The notes beneath the pieces are model-generated. The model was not told the origin of the DNA and did no database searches. It saw only the letters and a program-made list of their open reading frames with translations. Both the position numbers and the translations under genes were made by a program. Shown piece by piece: positions 8,321 through 17,020 of a stretch of DNA of 36,773 nt (position 1 is its first letter; every line of letters begins with the position of its first letter). Location of the stretch: positions 1-36,773 of the forward strand of contig NZ_SNWE01000030.1 in NCBI RefSeq assembly GCF_004362395.1, written 5' to 3'. The DNA is from Salegentibacter sp. 24. GTDB taxonomy: Bacteria > Bacteroidota > Bacteroidia > Flavobacteriales > Flavobacteriaceae.

Positions 8321-9768
8321 TATTTAGTAATCTTTACAAAAGGTATAAGCACTTCCAGAATATGACTTCCACCGTGTGTAATTAGTCGTTCTTTGGAAGA
8401 GAAACTGTAGTTATTTTTAAAATAAATGGTATTATCGTCCTGAGCAATATATTGTCCAAGATCTGGATTTTGTTTAAGGAAACTTTCTGCAATCCAATTT
8501 TCGGAATAATTCAGATGCCTTTGACTTCTGGAATTATGAGCACCTAATTTTTCTTTTCCGTTTAAACTACGCCATCCTTTAGCCTGGATATTTCCGTGAT
8601 CTGTAGTTAAAAAAACCTGATAATTAGCTTGTAGAAGTTTTTCTAACATTGGAATCATCTTACTTCTTTCGATCCAATTATTGGTGAGGCCTATCAAATC
8701 CTTGTAATCTTCGGAACCGTGCATTTTTTCATCCAAATCCTTCAGAACAATTGCAAGGCGGGCAACATTTGTTTGCTTTAAAGTGTTATAATCATAGCCA
8801 ATTTCATAATCAAAAAAGCCTTTAGTCTGCCAATAGCTTCTCCAAAGTTTTTCTTCATTACGCGGGTTTTGAACATAATCGAAGTCGGGAGCACTGCCTT
8901 TAAAAATAGCCTGTCGAGAAAGTTCGGTTACTGATGGTACCCAGGAATGCGTAAAATTCTCTTTAATATTAAACCCGGAGTGAAATTTATCTTTCAACAT
9001 CAAATACTGCCAAAAACTTAAGCCGTCTATAACTATTAAAGCTAATTTTTGTTCCCGTTTAAAGTGACTTAAATGTTCTTGAATTTTTGATACAATCTTT
9101 GGTTGCTTAAGCGCATTGGAAGTAATTAGGTTCTTGAAATTTGAGGATAAATACCCCTGAAAAGATTCATTTATTTCCTCAATTATTACAGTGATTTCTT
9201 TATGAAATTTTGAATTAATTCCCTGTTGAATATTTTCTGAGACTAACCTGATGACAGACATCCAATCGATATTATTTACCGATTTGAGACTGAACCATCT
9301 ATTTTTAAAAATATTTAAATCATCCAGGGAGTATCCAAGTTCAGTTTTGATTTTGTCAATATGCTTTTTTGTTTCTTTCTGACTAAGCGGATTAATATTT
9401 TTTGAAGGATATAAACTTTCTAAAATATCGATAGTTTCCATTTTTAATACTGAGGAATGGTATCCATATAAATAATGCTGAATATTAAAATTGTAGGTAC
9501 CCGAAGTATCAAGCATATCTTCGAGATATTCCTGATTTTCTTCCTGGATGAACACCAAATAGGCATCTTCATATTCACTATTTCTTAATTCAAAATAGAT
9601 ACGTTGATTAATAACAGGTGGAATTATTATCAGAATATTTTCTTTCTTTAAATCTTGCTGCACTTGCGGGCGACTAAGGAATTCATCAGGATCTTTTATA
9701 ATAAGCATCCTGGAACCCTGGTTTTTTAGGTCTTTTACGATATGTTTAATTAGGGATTCAGGCATCAA
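8320..9768 (-). CDS. pglZ: BREX alkaline-phosphatase-like protein PglZ
   Basis: This 482-residue protein is the PglZ hallmark of BREX. It has the alkaline phosphatase superfamily motifs: VIDGLS at 246-251, TTDHGN at 388-393 and THGGSHILEVLIPFV at 464-478, with the Asp and His residues expected as metal ligands. The N-terminal part (MLIIKDPDEFL, NILIIIPP) resembles PglZ N-terminal regions. It overlaps the helicase gene by 11 bp upstream and brxA by 1 bp downstream. PglZ is required for phage defence and host DNA modification in BREX, though its chemistry is unclear. The length is on the short side for PglZ proteins, in line with the BREX-3 form. Confidence 0.9.
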   Translation of the reverse strand: MMPESLIKHIVKDLKNQGSRMLIIKDPDEFLSRPQVQQDLKKENILIIIPPVINQRIYFELRNSEYEDAYLVFIQEENQEYLEDMLDTSGTYNFNIQHYLYGYHSSVLKMETIDILESLYPSKNINPLSQKETKKHIDKIKTELGYSLDDLNIFKNRWFSLKSVNNIDWMSVIRLVSENIQQGINSKFHKEITVIIEEINESFQGYLSSNFKNLITSNALKQPKIVSKIQEHLSHFKREQKLALIVIDGLSFWQYLMLKDKFHSGFNIKENFTHSWVPSVTELSRQAIFKGSAPDFDYVQNPRNEEKLWRSYWQTKGFFDYEIGYDYNTLKQTNVARLAIVLKDLDEKMHGSEDYKDLIGLTNNWIERSKMIPMLEKLLQANYQVFLTTDHGNIQAKGWRSLNGKEKLGAHNSRSQRHLNYSENWIAESFLKQNPDLGQYIAQDDNTIYFKNNYSFSSKERLITHGGSHILEVLIPFVKITK

Positions 9769-12523
9769 TACGCAGGCTTATTAAGTGTTTAATTTTAGGC
9801 AAGTTGCGTTGGTATAGTTTGAATTCATTTGTCCATTCATCCTTTTCTTTTCCCAACTTTTTCAACTTAGATTCCTTAATATTTTCAATTCCTATTTTTT
9901 CAATCCGGGATTGCCGGAAAGCGAAAGATCTCAACTTATTTTCACGTTTATTTCGTAGCCTAGAAACTAACTCTGTTTCAAGGTTTTTGAATACTGAAAA
10001 AAGGTATTCTTCCAGGTCCTGTTCAAGTTTCTGAAAGTCAATTTCAGTTTTTGTGGTTTTATATTTAAAAGTATGTTCTGAAGTGATTAGTCTCTGCCAA
10101 ACATCATTAGCATATGCAGTATATTGCTTTCCATTATCGGTTAGGAAAAATGCCTGATAGGTGGTTTTTTTCTCAAAATGATTTTGAGCTGTTACTTCCC
10201 ATAGGCTCCATATTCCTGGAGTGTCATAATCTTCATTAGATGAGATTACGGGTAGACCTCTCTCTGTATTAAATTCACCAAGTTCGTTGAGAATCTTTTT
10301 CACCCAGGAATGTTGCAGCGTAATATGTTCCAGACCAGGATGTGCCATAGCTTTTTCTGCCTCAAAAGTGAATTTAAATTTTCCTGAATTAGTTTGTATC
10401 TGATAAGTTGATTCCTGAATCTTTTCCGGAGGCTCCCCATTGATTTCAGAATAAATTTTCACCAGCTTTTCCAACCACAGAGGTAAAGGGCTGTTTTTAA
10501 TTTCAGAAGCTTTCTTATATTCAATTTCTTCTTCTTTCACTTCTGGAAGTATTCCTTCTGTGCTTTGGTAATCTTTTAGCTTGGCTCTAATTTCATTAAG
10601 CCATTTATCCCCAAAAAAATCAAACTTTTCCGGATCAAGGAGACTTTGCAGGTAAAGAGTATTCACATTCTTTGGATCTATAGCTGAATCCAGAACATCT
10701 GAGGTTTTGTCTATTCCCAGTTGATTAAGAATTGTGCTCAGTTTTTCTTCTATAACCTCATATACCCGTTGATCTACTGTATTATTGGAAAGCATATTAT
10801 AAGCTCTCACTCTGTTCTTTTGCCCAATTCGGTCTACCCGACCTATGCGCTGCTCAATCATCATAGGATTCCAGGGAAGATCATAATTAAAAACTATATG
10901 GCAAAATTGCATATTAAGAGATTCACCGGCGGCATCTGTTGCAACAAGAATTTGTGCATTTTCTTTAAAGTTTACAAGTGCCTTTTTACGAGTTTCTATA
11001 TCCTGACTTCCATTAATTACCTCGCAGCTGAAACCTTGTCTTTCAAACACCTTTTGCAACATCCCCTGTGTTGTACGGAATTCTGTGAAAACCAGAATTT
11101 TTAATTGCTCATCCCCATATTCCCGGCGCAGTTCTTTATATTTTCTGATTAAAGCTTCAGCCTTGGCATCTGTTTCACTGTTAAGACAATCCTTTGCCTG
11201 CTCTATTAAGTCCTGGAGGATACTTTCCTCGTCCTCTATACCTTCTTCAATAGAAGCATGAAGATGATCAAATTCAATTAAATCGCTATAATTTTGAACA
11301 TTCTCATCGTATTCTGATACATAATCCTCATTATCCAAATCTCCGGTTTGCAAGCGATTTAGTCTGCCTTGCATAGCCGATAGGATGGCTGCTGTAGAGC
11401 TACTCACCAGGCGTTGGAAAAGCACCATTATCAAACCTGTAGCCTTGTTTTTCGAAAGTCGTGCTGTTTTGAATCCTTTCCTTACATAATTGGTGACAGC
11501 GTCATATAAGGCTATTTGATTTCTATGAGATACCTGGTCTAAAATTACATCCAGCTTTATTGTTTGCCGTTCATTAAAAAGCTTTTTACCTTCATAATCC
11601 ACCGCTAATCTCTTTTCGGTCCTAATTACGTAAGGTTCCAGTTCGTTTAGAGAAGGGATGCCTTCTCCCTGAAAAGCATCTGGATCCAGGAGTTTTAAGA
11701 TACGGCGAAAATGATCTGATTTCCCCCGGTGTGGTGTGGCGGTAAGTAATAATACATTGCTCACGGCATTACATAATGCCTGGGCCAACTGGTAGCGGGA
11801 AACCGTTTGATTTGCGCCTCCCATTTTATGAGCCTCGTCTATAATTACCAGATCAAAGTCTGCATTGAGTACCGCTTCCAAACGATATTTATTATATTCA
11901 TCTACCCGCTCCTGAGACCAGCCTTGTCTTGTTTCCAAAGGTTTAAGGGCATCGGTAGAAACTATAATCTGGTTATGTTGTTCCCAAAAATTCAGTTCCT
12001 GGTCTGCAGAAATATTTGCGAATGTTCTGGCGTAAGAGCTTATGGTTTCGGAATCATATATATGGAATAACTCATTAAAATGTTCCTTTAACTCACTCTG
12101 CCATTGCAGAATTGAAGATTTTGGAGTAATTACCAAAATTCTTTTTATTTCTTCTCTAAGTTTTAATTCCTTAAGAATAAGTCCGGTTTCTATAGTTTTC
12201 CCCATCCCCACTTCATCAGCTAGTAAAAACCGATTATGTGGAGATTGCATTACTTTTTCCAGGACCAGCACCTGATGCGGAAGTGGTATAAGACTACTTT
12301 CATAAGGAGCCAGGAGATGCTTTTTAGCTATCTCATCTCTAATTTTTGCTCCCAGGGCGATGAACTCTAAGTATGGAAGAGAATAATTTGAATGAGGTTT
12401 TTCCAAATCGTCTATGGCAATTTCCTTAAAGCTGCCATCCTCAAGCATTTTGATCCAGGCGAGGTCCTGACCGAAAACTTTTTTAGTACTAATTACTTCA
12501 ACCGGTTTTCCCTGATACTTCAT
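9758..12523 (-). CDS. brxHII: BREX SNF2-type helicase BrxHII
   Basis: The 921-residue protein is a superfamily 2 DNA translocase of the SNF2/HepA kind. Walker A is DEVGMGKT (103-110), the DEAH box is at 229-232 and motif III is TATPHRG (261-267). The second RecA domain has ILVFTEFRTTQGML, VATDAAGESLNMQ and motif VI QRIGRVDRIGQ (557-567). A long C-terminal region without a recognised domain follows. Its ATG overlaps the stop of the upstream nucleotidyltransferase gene by 4 bp (ATGA), so the two are translationally coupled. In type 3 BREX the helicase normally follows the methyltransferase gene; here two AbiE-like genes come between. Confidence 0.88.
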   Translation of the reverse strand: MKYQGKPVEVISTKKVFGQDLAWIKMLEDGSFKEIAIDDLEKPHSNYSLPYLEFIALGAKIRDEIAKKHLLAPYESSLIPLPHQVLVLEKVMQSPHNRFLLADEVGMGKTIETGLILKELKLREEIKRILVITPKSSILQWQSELKEHFNELFHIYDSETISSYARTFANISADQELNFWEQHNQIIVSTDALKPLETRQGWSQERVDEYNKYRLEAVLNADFDLVIIDEAHKMGGANQTVSRYQLAQALCNAVSNVLLLTATPHRGKSDHFRRILKLLDPDAFQGEGIPSLNELEPYVIRTEKRLAVDYEGKKLFNERQTIKLDVILDQVSHRNQIALYDAVTNYVRKGFKTARLSKNKATGLIMVLFQRLVSSSTAAILSAMQGRLNRLQTGDLDNEDYVSEYDENVQNYSDLIEFDHLHASIEEGIEDEESILQDLIEQAKDCLNSETDAKAEALIRKYKELRREYGDEQLKILVFTEFRTTQGMLQKVFERQGFSCEVINGSQDIETRKKALVNFKENAQILVATDAAGESLNMQFCHIVFNYDLPWNPMMIEQRIGRVDRIGQKNRVRAYNMLSNNTVDQRVYEVIEEKLSTILNQLGIDKTSDVLDSAIDPKNVNTLYLQSLLDPEKFDFFGDKWLNEIRAKLKDYQSTEGILPEVKEEEIEYKKASEIKNSPLPLWLEKLVKIYSEINGEPPEKIQESTYQIQTNSGKFKFTFEAEKAMAHPGLEHITLQHSWVKKILNELGEFNTERGLPVISSNEDYDTPGIWSLWEVTAQNHFEKKTTYQAFFLTDNGKQYTAYANDVWQRLITSEHTFKYKTTKTEIDFQKLEQDLEEYLFSVFKNLETELVSRLRNKRENKLRSFAFRQSRIEKIGIENIKESKLKKLGKEKDEWTNEFKLYQRNLPKIKHLISLRIDA

Positions 12524-13365
12524 TCTGTAATTCCTGTTTTAAATTCAACTAGGATTTCCTGAGCCAGATCAAGATCCCAAGCTTCCTGGCTAGCCCACTT
12601 CTTTAAAAAATCGGAAGAGGCAGCGGAAGAAGTATGTTCTTCAAGGATTTCCAGAACTCTTCTCTCCAGCCTTTCTGAAGCATTAAGATACTTGCGGGCA
12701 TTTCTCCCCAGGACACGAGCAGCTATTTTTAACTTTCCTGTTTTATTTAATTCCCCTTCAGGAAAAACATCATTATGTTCTTCCAGAATTTCATCAAAAT
12801 TATAATCAAAGTAATGCTTAATTATCTTTAAGATATCCCCCGGGTCCTGGCCCCGGTCTTCAGGCCTGTCACTCCAGGCTACCAGTTTTAAAATAATCAT
12901 TCCCGGGAGCGGAGGAATTTGCACTAATTTTTTGTCTATATACACCTCCCGCGAATCTTCCAATACTTCCTTAAGGCCAACAACGTGAAGATCTATTTGG
13001 CGTTTATCAAAATTCTGGGTGAATTCCTGCTCAATTTCTCCAAAGGGAAGCACATCTATTACAGCATTAAAAGCTTTATTATAAAAGGTCCAGGGAGCTT
13101 TTACTTTTGTAAAATTTTTCTCCTCCAGGTCTTTGGTGATTTTTTTATAATCCTCACCAGAAGAAATCATAACCGCAAAATCGATATCCTTGGTACCCCG
13201 GCTGGGTTTAATGCCCTCTTTTAATAATTCCAGCGCAATGGCATTAACGCCGATTAAGTAATAAGGGATCTTATTCTTTTGCATTATCTCATCGATAATT
13301 TCAAAAACCTCCTTAAAATAAGGAATAGCAAGTTCTTTATAGGACTGGTTGGATGTACTCATCAA
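12520..13365 (-). CDS. AbiEii-like nucleotidyltransferase
   Basis: The 281-residue protein has the minimal nucleotidyltransferase pattern: YYLIGVNAIALELL (35-48) corresponds to the usual hG-G/N motif and TKDIDFAV (58-65) carries the D-x-D metal pair. A further Asp in AVIDVLPFGE can be the third ligand. This matches the AbiEii/AbiGii toxin family, in which such enzymes pair with an AbiEi antitoxin-repressor and can arrest growth by acting on tRNA or other targets. It overlaps the AbiEi-like gene upstream by 29 bp and brxHII downstream by 4 bp, so it is built into the BREX operon. Whether it is a toxin here is inferred. The start could be the next ATG, 3 bp on. Confidence 0.75.
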   Translation of the reverse strand: MMSTSNQSYKELAIPYFKEVFEIIDEIMQKNKIPYYLIGVNAIALELLKEGIKPSRGTKDIDFAVMISSGEDYKKITKDLEEKNFTKVKAPWTFYNKAFNAVIDVLPFGEIEQEFTQNFDKRQIDLHVVGLKEVLEDSREVYIDKKLVQIPPLPGMIILKLVAWSDRPEDRGQDPGDILKIIKHYFDYNFDEILEEHNDVFPEGELNKTGKLKIAARVLGRNARKYLNASERLERRVLEILEEHTSSAASSDFLKKWASQEAWDLDLAQEILVEFKTGITE

Positions 13366-14308
13366 AAATCTTTTGTGCGGTTTCCCGGCAACGTTTGTCT
13401 TCTTTTAGAATTAGATCGGCATAGACCAGGAAAGGAGGGGCAACAGGACCAAAATCTCCCTTCCAGAATTTTTCATAAACAAATAATTCTCCTTCAGCAT
13501 TAGGTCTAAGGCTATAATTTTTCATCAGGTTTACCGGAGACTCGTTGCTATACAATATGAATTCTTCCGGCCTTAAGTAACCGGTAAGTAAATCACCTGC
13601 AGGCTCTCCTCCCCAATGAGTTTCTCCCTTATTTAATTTGAGATTTTTCCAATCTTCCCGAAGTTCATAACGCGCCCGGAATAATTTAGGTTTCAGTTGT
13701 TGTTCGTAATCATTAATCCAGCGATCTAATAAAGCCTTACGATCTTCCCAGAGATAATTGTTTTTGTGAGCGATTAAATAGCCTTCCTCTTTTAAGGTTT
13801 TAATCACTTTAGGCACGGTGCCCAGACTTACGCCACTTTTTTCTGCTATGATTCTTTGCCTTGCATTTACTAACTCAGGATCAATTAAAAAACTGAAAAC
13901 CAGTTTTAATCCGGTTTTGGTGAAGGCCTTTTTACCAGAATACTTTTTATTTTTAATTGACTTTTTGGATTCTATAAAGACATAATTGTTTTCATAATTT
14001 ATAAAAACACTTCCGTTTTCCTCCAGGTAGGCTATTCCCTCTTTCTGCAAGCGTTTTTTTATAGCCGGATGCAGCTTTTCCGCTACCAGTATAAAATTTC
14101 CATACTGCTGCTTTCTTTCCAATAGCTGGGGAATTTGATGCTGGCGTAATTCTTTTTTAATTTCAAAAACCATCCTTAAAGTCTCCTTGCTGAAGGGAAA
14201 ATGGAAAAGAAGGTCTCCATCTAGAGTATGAGATTCTTCTAATTTCGCATAGATGTGCCCTGGTCTTTCTAAATTGCTCAACGCATTATAAACGATCTCT
14301 GTTTCCAT
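13337..14308 (-). CDS. AbiEi-like antitoxin/transcriptional regulator
   Basis: The 323-residue protein looks like the AbiEi_2 type of regulator paired with nucleotidyltransferase toxins. An N-terminal nuclease-fold-like region has strands such as NFILVAEKL, GIAYLEENGSVFINY and YVFIESK. A winged helix is seen at about 147-185 (RQRIIAEKSGVSLGTVPKV, then TLKEEGYLI). It is translationally coupled to the nucleotidyltransferase through a 29-bp overlap. Upstream is a 76-bp spacer after pglXI with a 53-bp four-half-site operator, one half-site touching the start region, so self-repression is likely. AbiEi proteins are known to repress their own promoter through inverted repeats. The same operator layout occurs ahead of the BREX operon. 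Confidence 0.7.
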   Translation of the reverse strand: METEIVYNALSNLERPGHIYAKLEESHTLDGDLLFHFPFSKETLRMVFEIKKELRQHQIPQLLERKQQYGNFILVAEKLHPAIKKRLQKEGIAYLEENGSVFINYENNYVFIESKKSIKNKKYSGKKAFTKTGLKLVFSFLIDPELVNARQRIIAEKSGVSLGTVPKVIKTLKEEGYLIAHKNNYLWEDRKALLDRWINDYEQQLKPKLFRARYELREDWKNLKLNKGETHWGGEPAGDLLTGYLRPEEFILYSNESPVNLMKNYSLRPNAEGELFVYEKFWKGDFGPVAPPFLVYADLILKEDKRCRETAQKIFDEYIQPVL

Positions 14309-14309
14309 T

Positions 14310-14362
14310 TGTTCACGTTTTTTCTTTGTTCACGATTCGTGAACATCGTAAATTTATGAACA
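14310..14362. promoter_or_regulatory. Four-half-site operator before the AbiEi-like gene
   Basis: Half-sites are TGTTCA at 14310-14315, TGTTCA at 14327-14332, TGAACA at 14340-14345 and TGAACA at 14357-14362. The centre is a perfect 19-bp palindrome (14327-14345) with spacer CGATTCG between GTTCA and TGAAC. Starts are spaced 17, 13 and 17 bp. The outermost half-site begins 2 bp before the start codon. A bound dimer pair here would block an internal promoter of the BREX operon. Confidence 0.8.
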
Positions 14363-14384
14363 AATATACAAATCCCATCCTATT

Positions 14385-17015
14385 TTATACTCTTGAAGAA
14401 GCGATATCATAGAATTGTAATAGGACCTCATCTTCCATAAGCAGCTGATTTGGAATTTTATCTCCTACGGTAACTATGGTTTTAAAATCTTTATCCTGAT
14501 AGCTTTGTTTAAAACCTGCACGTAATGCTTCTACCCTCGCTTCTTTAATTTTCCCTTTAGGTTTAAGTGCCTCCTTTTTATATTCCTCAAACTGGCGAAG
14601 CAGGCGTTTGTTTCTTAATTTTTCTAAATCTGCTTCATTCTCAGGGTCTGGCACATACCATTTACCGTTAGCATTTTTAAGAAAATTTTCTTCCAAAATA
14701 GCACTAAGCTCAGGAATAATATCTCCTTTTCTTACCCCAGCAAGAGCCTGCATCCATTGGGGATGAATATCCTGATAAGTTTGTTCTTTCTCCTGGAGTA
14801 GGTTTTTAAGCCATAAAACTCCATCCTGCTCTGATGATACTAAAATAGAAAGCTGAACAAAATCTGGCACCTCCGCCTTCTTCTTATCATATTGCTGTAC
14901 CTGTTCCTGGGTAAAGAACATCCCGTCTCGCTCTGCAAAATTTTTATTAAGAAAATTTCTAAAAGCAATAGAATCTAACGGTACTGGCAAATTAAATACT
15001 AAATAATGTTTCAATATTTTATCATAAATCAACTTTGACGACCTTTCCAGAATATTCATTCTTGAATTTTTGCGAATAATTGTAACTGGAAGGTGCTCCA
15101 AAAGTTGTTCTGTCAATTCAAGAATAGAAATGTTCTCAGTATTTGCTGAGTCCTTTCCAAATTCTCCTTCAGGCTTGAAACAATTAATTATCAAATTCTG
15201 TTTCACAGCTGTAGGACCTATCATAGCATGTAGTCCACCTCTCTCATTATTATTAGTAATAATATTAGAGACGATAAAACCAGATCTATTCAAAGCGTTT
15301 TGAATTGTATTCCAGATCGCAGCACTTGTATTGGAAAATTGTAAGGTCATATATTTGCCAGGCTTTAACACTCTAAATAATTCGGAAAAAGAAGTAATCA
15401 TAAGATTCTGATAATCGAACTTAGATTTCATTTGAGTTTTATTCTCAATTGCTTCTTTATCGTTATTAGTTCTTAAACCCAACCAACTTTCAGTTAACTG
15501 ATTCAATTCTGAATACATAATATTAGCACCAAATGGCGGATCAATAAATATATAATCTATACTAGATGGTTTTAAATTAGAAAGATGCGTAGCGGATCCT
15601 ATTTGTGAAGCGTTTAAAGAATGATTATTTACAAAAGCCTTAAAAATCTTCTTTGATTGAAATTCTAATTGTCTTAGTGGGTTATTTTCTACATACATAG
15701 GTGGGATATACAAGGTATTGGCCATAGGACCTACAAGGGCTCTACTCCCATGTTTCGGCATATACCTATTCATACGGGTTAATTTTGGTAATATAGATGT
15801 AAGAAGAAACAGAAAGAAATTTTGGTCAGTTAATTTTTGTTGTTTTACTAAATCAAAATAAATTTTCAGAAAACTTCTTATTCGAGGAGAATAAAATTGA
15901 TGAATATACTTTACTCCTACTCTATATGGATCACTAGATTTATCTCCTTTTTCTAGTTTCACCGCAGGAAACAAATCCTTCAGTTGACTGTCAAAATCAT
16001 TATTAGAATGTTTTAGATCTTGTTTATCAGGAGTTTTTATTTTTCTTTTTTTGTCTACAGAGAAATTAATATGAACAGGCACATACTTAACCTGTTCTAT
16101 TGGCTCATTAAGATATTGATCAAAAGTCGTCTCTTTTACAGGATTAGCTTCAGTCCTTTTTTGACTTGTTCCACATTTAGGACAAACTATAATATCAGTG
16201 AAATTTTTGTTCACATAATCAGAAGTAAGATTATGAAAATTTAGTTCTTCACCACATGAATAACAAAGAAGCACTTCACTCCAAACCTGATAATTTATTT
16301 GGTAATCTTTTGATGCATTTTGAGTGTTGAATAAATAGCCAACCTTTTCTTCTAAATCTTTCTGAAAAATTTTATATTTCTTTCTAATTTCATTTACATC
16401 AAAATTTGAATTAAAAATTTTAGAAATATGAAATGCTAATGGAGCCAAATCATTAAGAATTGCCTTTCTCTTTCCTATATTTTCTTCCTTGACCCCGAAC
16501 TCGTGAATAAATCTATTTTTTAATTCGTGATCATTTCCATCACATTTCCTTGCTGCGACACCTGCCATTCCAGTTCCAGCAAAGGTATCAATAACTATAT
16601 CTCCAGGCCTTGTAAAATGAAAATAGAGCCTACAAATAGCAGGATGAGGAACTTTGGTATGATAAGAGTGAGATCTATAAATGTCATTGTTAACAGATTC
16701 AATAATATTTTCGGAAAAGGGTAAAACCAAATTTGAGTCTGCCCCTCTTCTTCCTTTTTTTTCCAGTTCCAGCTTTTCTTCCTCCCATTGCTCAATAAAA
16801 TCATTCAGCCAGGGATTGGGACAGGCTGTATAATACGGTGGGTCGGAGAGGTTCAGGATATCCTCGTCTTCTCCAATAGGAAAACCTTCCATCTTCTTAA
16901 GCTCAGGTAGTTTTTTCCGCAGTTCTTCCCTGAAATATTCCCTTCTTTCTTCTTCGCTGGAAAAAGTTTTTCCTAATACAGTGATCGTTTCTTCTTGTAT
17001 CTCCTGGTTTTCCAT
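14385..17015 (-). CDS. pglXI: BREX adenine-type DNA methyltransferase PglXI
   Basis: The 876-residue protein is a DNA methyltransferase. SAM-binding motif I is DTFAGTGMAG (143-152) and catalytic motif IV is DPPFGANIMYSE (492-503). An additional SDPPYYTACPNPW at 57-69 is characteristic of large PglX/DUF1156-like enzymes. A zinc ribbon with Cys251/Cys254 and Cys278/Cys281 sits between the motifs. In BREX the methyltransferase marks host DNA and is also needed for phage exclusion. It starts 5 bp after the brxC stop. A 76-bp operator-bearing spacer follows before the AbiEi-like gene. Confidence 0.88.
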   Translation of the reverse strand: MENQEIQEETITVLGKTFSSEEERREYFREELRKKLPELKKMEGFPIGEDEDILNLSDPPYYTACPNPWLNDFIEQWEEEKLELEKKGRRGADSNLVLPFSENIIESVNNDIYRSHSYHTKVPHPAICRLYFHFTRPGDIVIDTFAGTGMAGVAARKCDGNDHELKNRFIHEFGVKEENIGKRKAILNDLAPLAFHISKIFNSNFDVNEIRKKYKIFQKDLEEKVGYLFNTQNASKDYQINYQVWSEVLLCYSCGEELNFHNLTSDYVNKNFTDIIVCPKCGTSQKRTEANPVKETTFDQYLNEPIEQVKYVPVHINFSVDKKRKIKTPDKQDLKHSNNDFDSQLKDLFPAVKLEKGDKSSDPYRVGVKYIHQFYSPRIRSFLKIYFDLVKQQKLTDQNFFLFLLTSILPKLTRMNRYMPKHGSRALVGPMANTLYIPPMYVENNPLRQLEFQSKKIFKAFVNNHSLNASQIGSATHLSNLKPSSIDYIFIDPPFGANIMYSELNQLTESWLGLRTNNDKEAIENKTQMKSKFDYQNLMITSFSELFRVLKPGKYMTLQFSNTSAAIWNTIQNALNRSGFIVSNIITNNNERGGLHAMIGPTAVKQNLIINCFKPEGEFGKDSANTENISILELTEQLLEHLPVTIIRKNSRMNILERSSKLIYDKILKHYLVFNLPVPLDSIAFRNFLNKNFAERDGMFFTQEQVQQYDKKKAEVPDFVQLSILVSSEQDGVLWLKNLLQEKEQTYQDIHPQWMQALAGVRKGDIIPELSAILEENFLKNANGKWYVPDPENEADLEKLRNKRLLRQFEEYKKEALKPKGKIKEARVEALRAGFKQSYQDKDFKTIVTVGDKIPNQLLMEDEVLLQFYDIASSRV

Positions 17016-17020
17016 TTTCC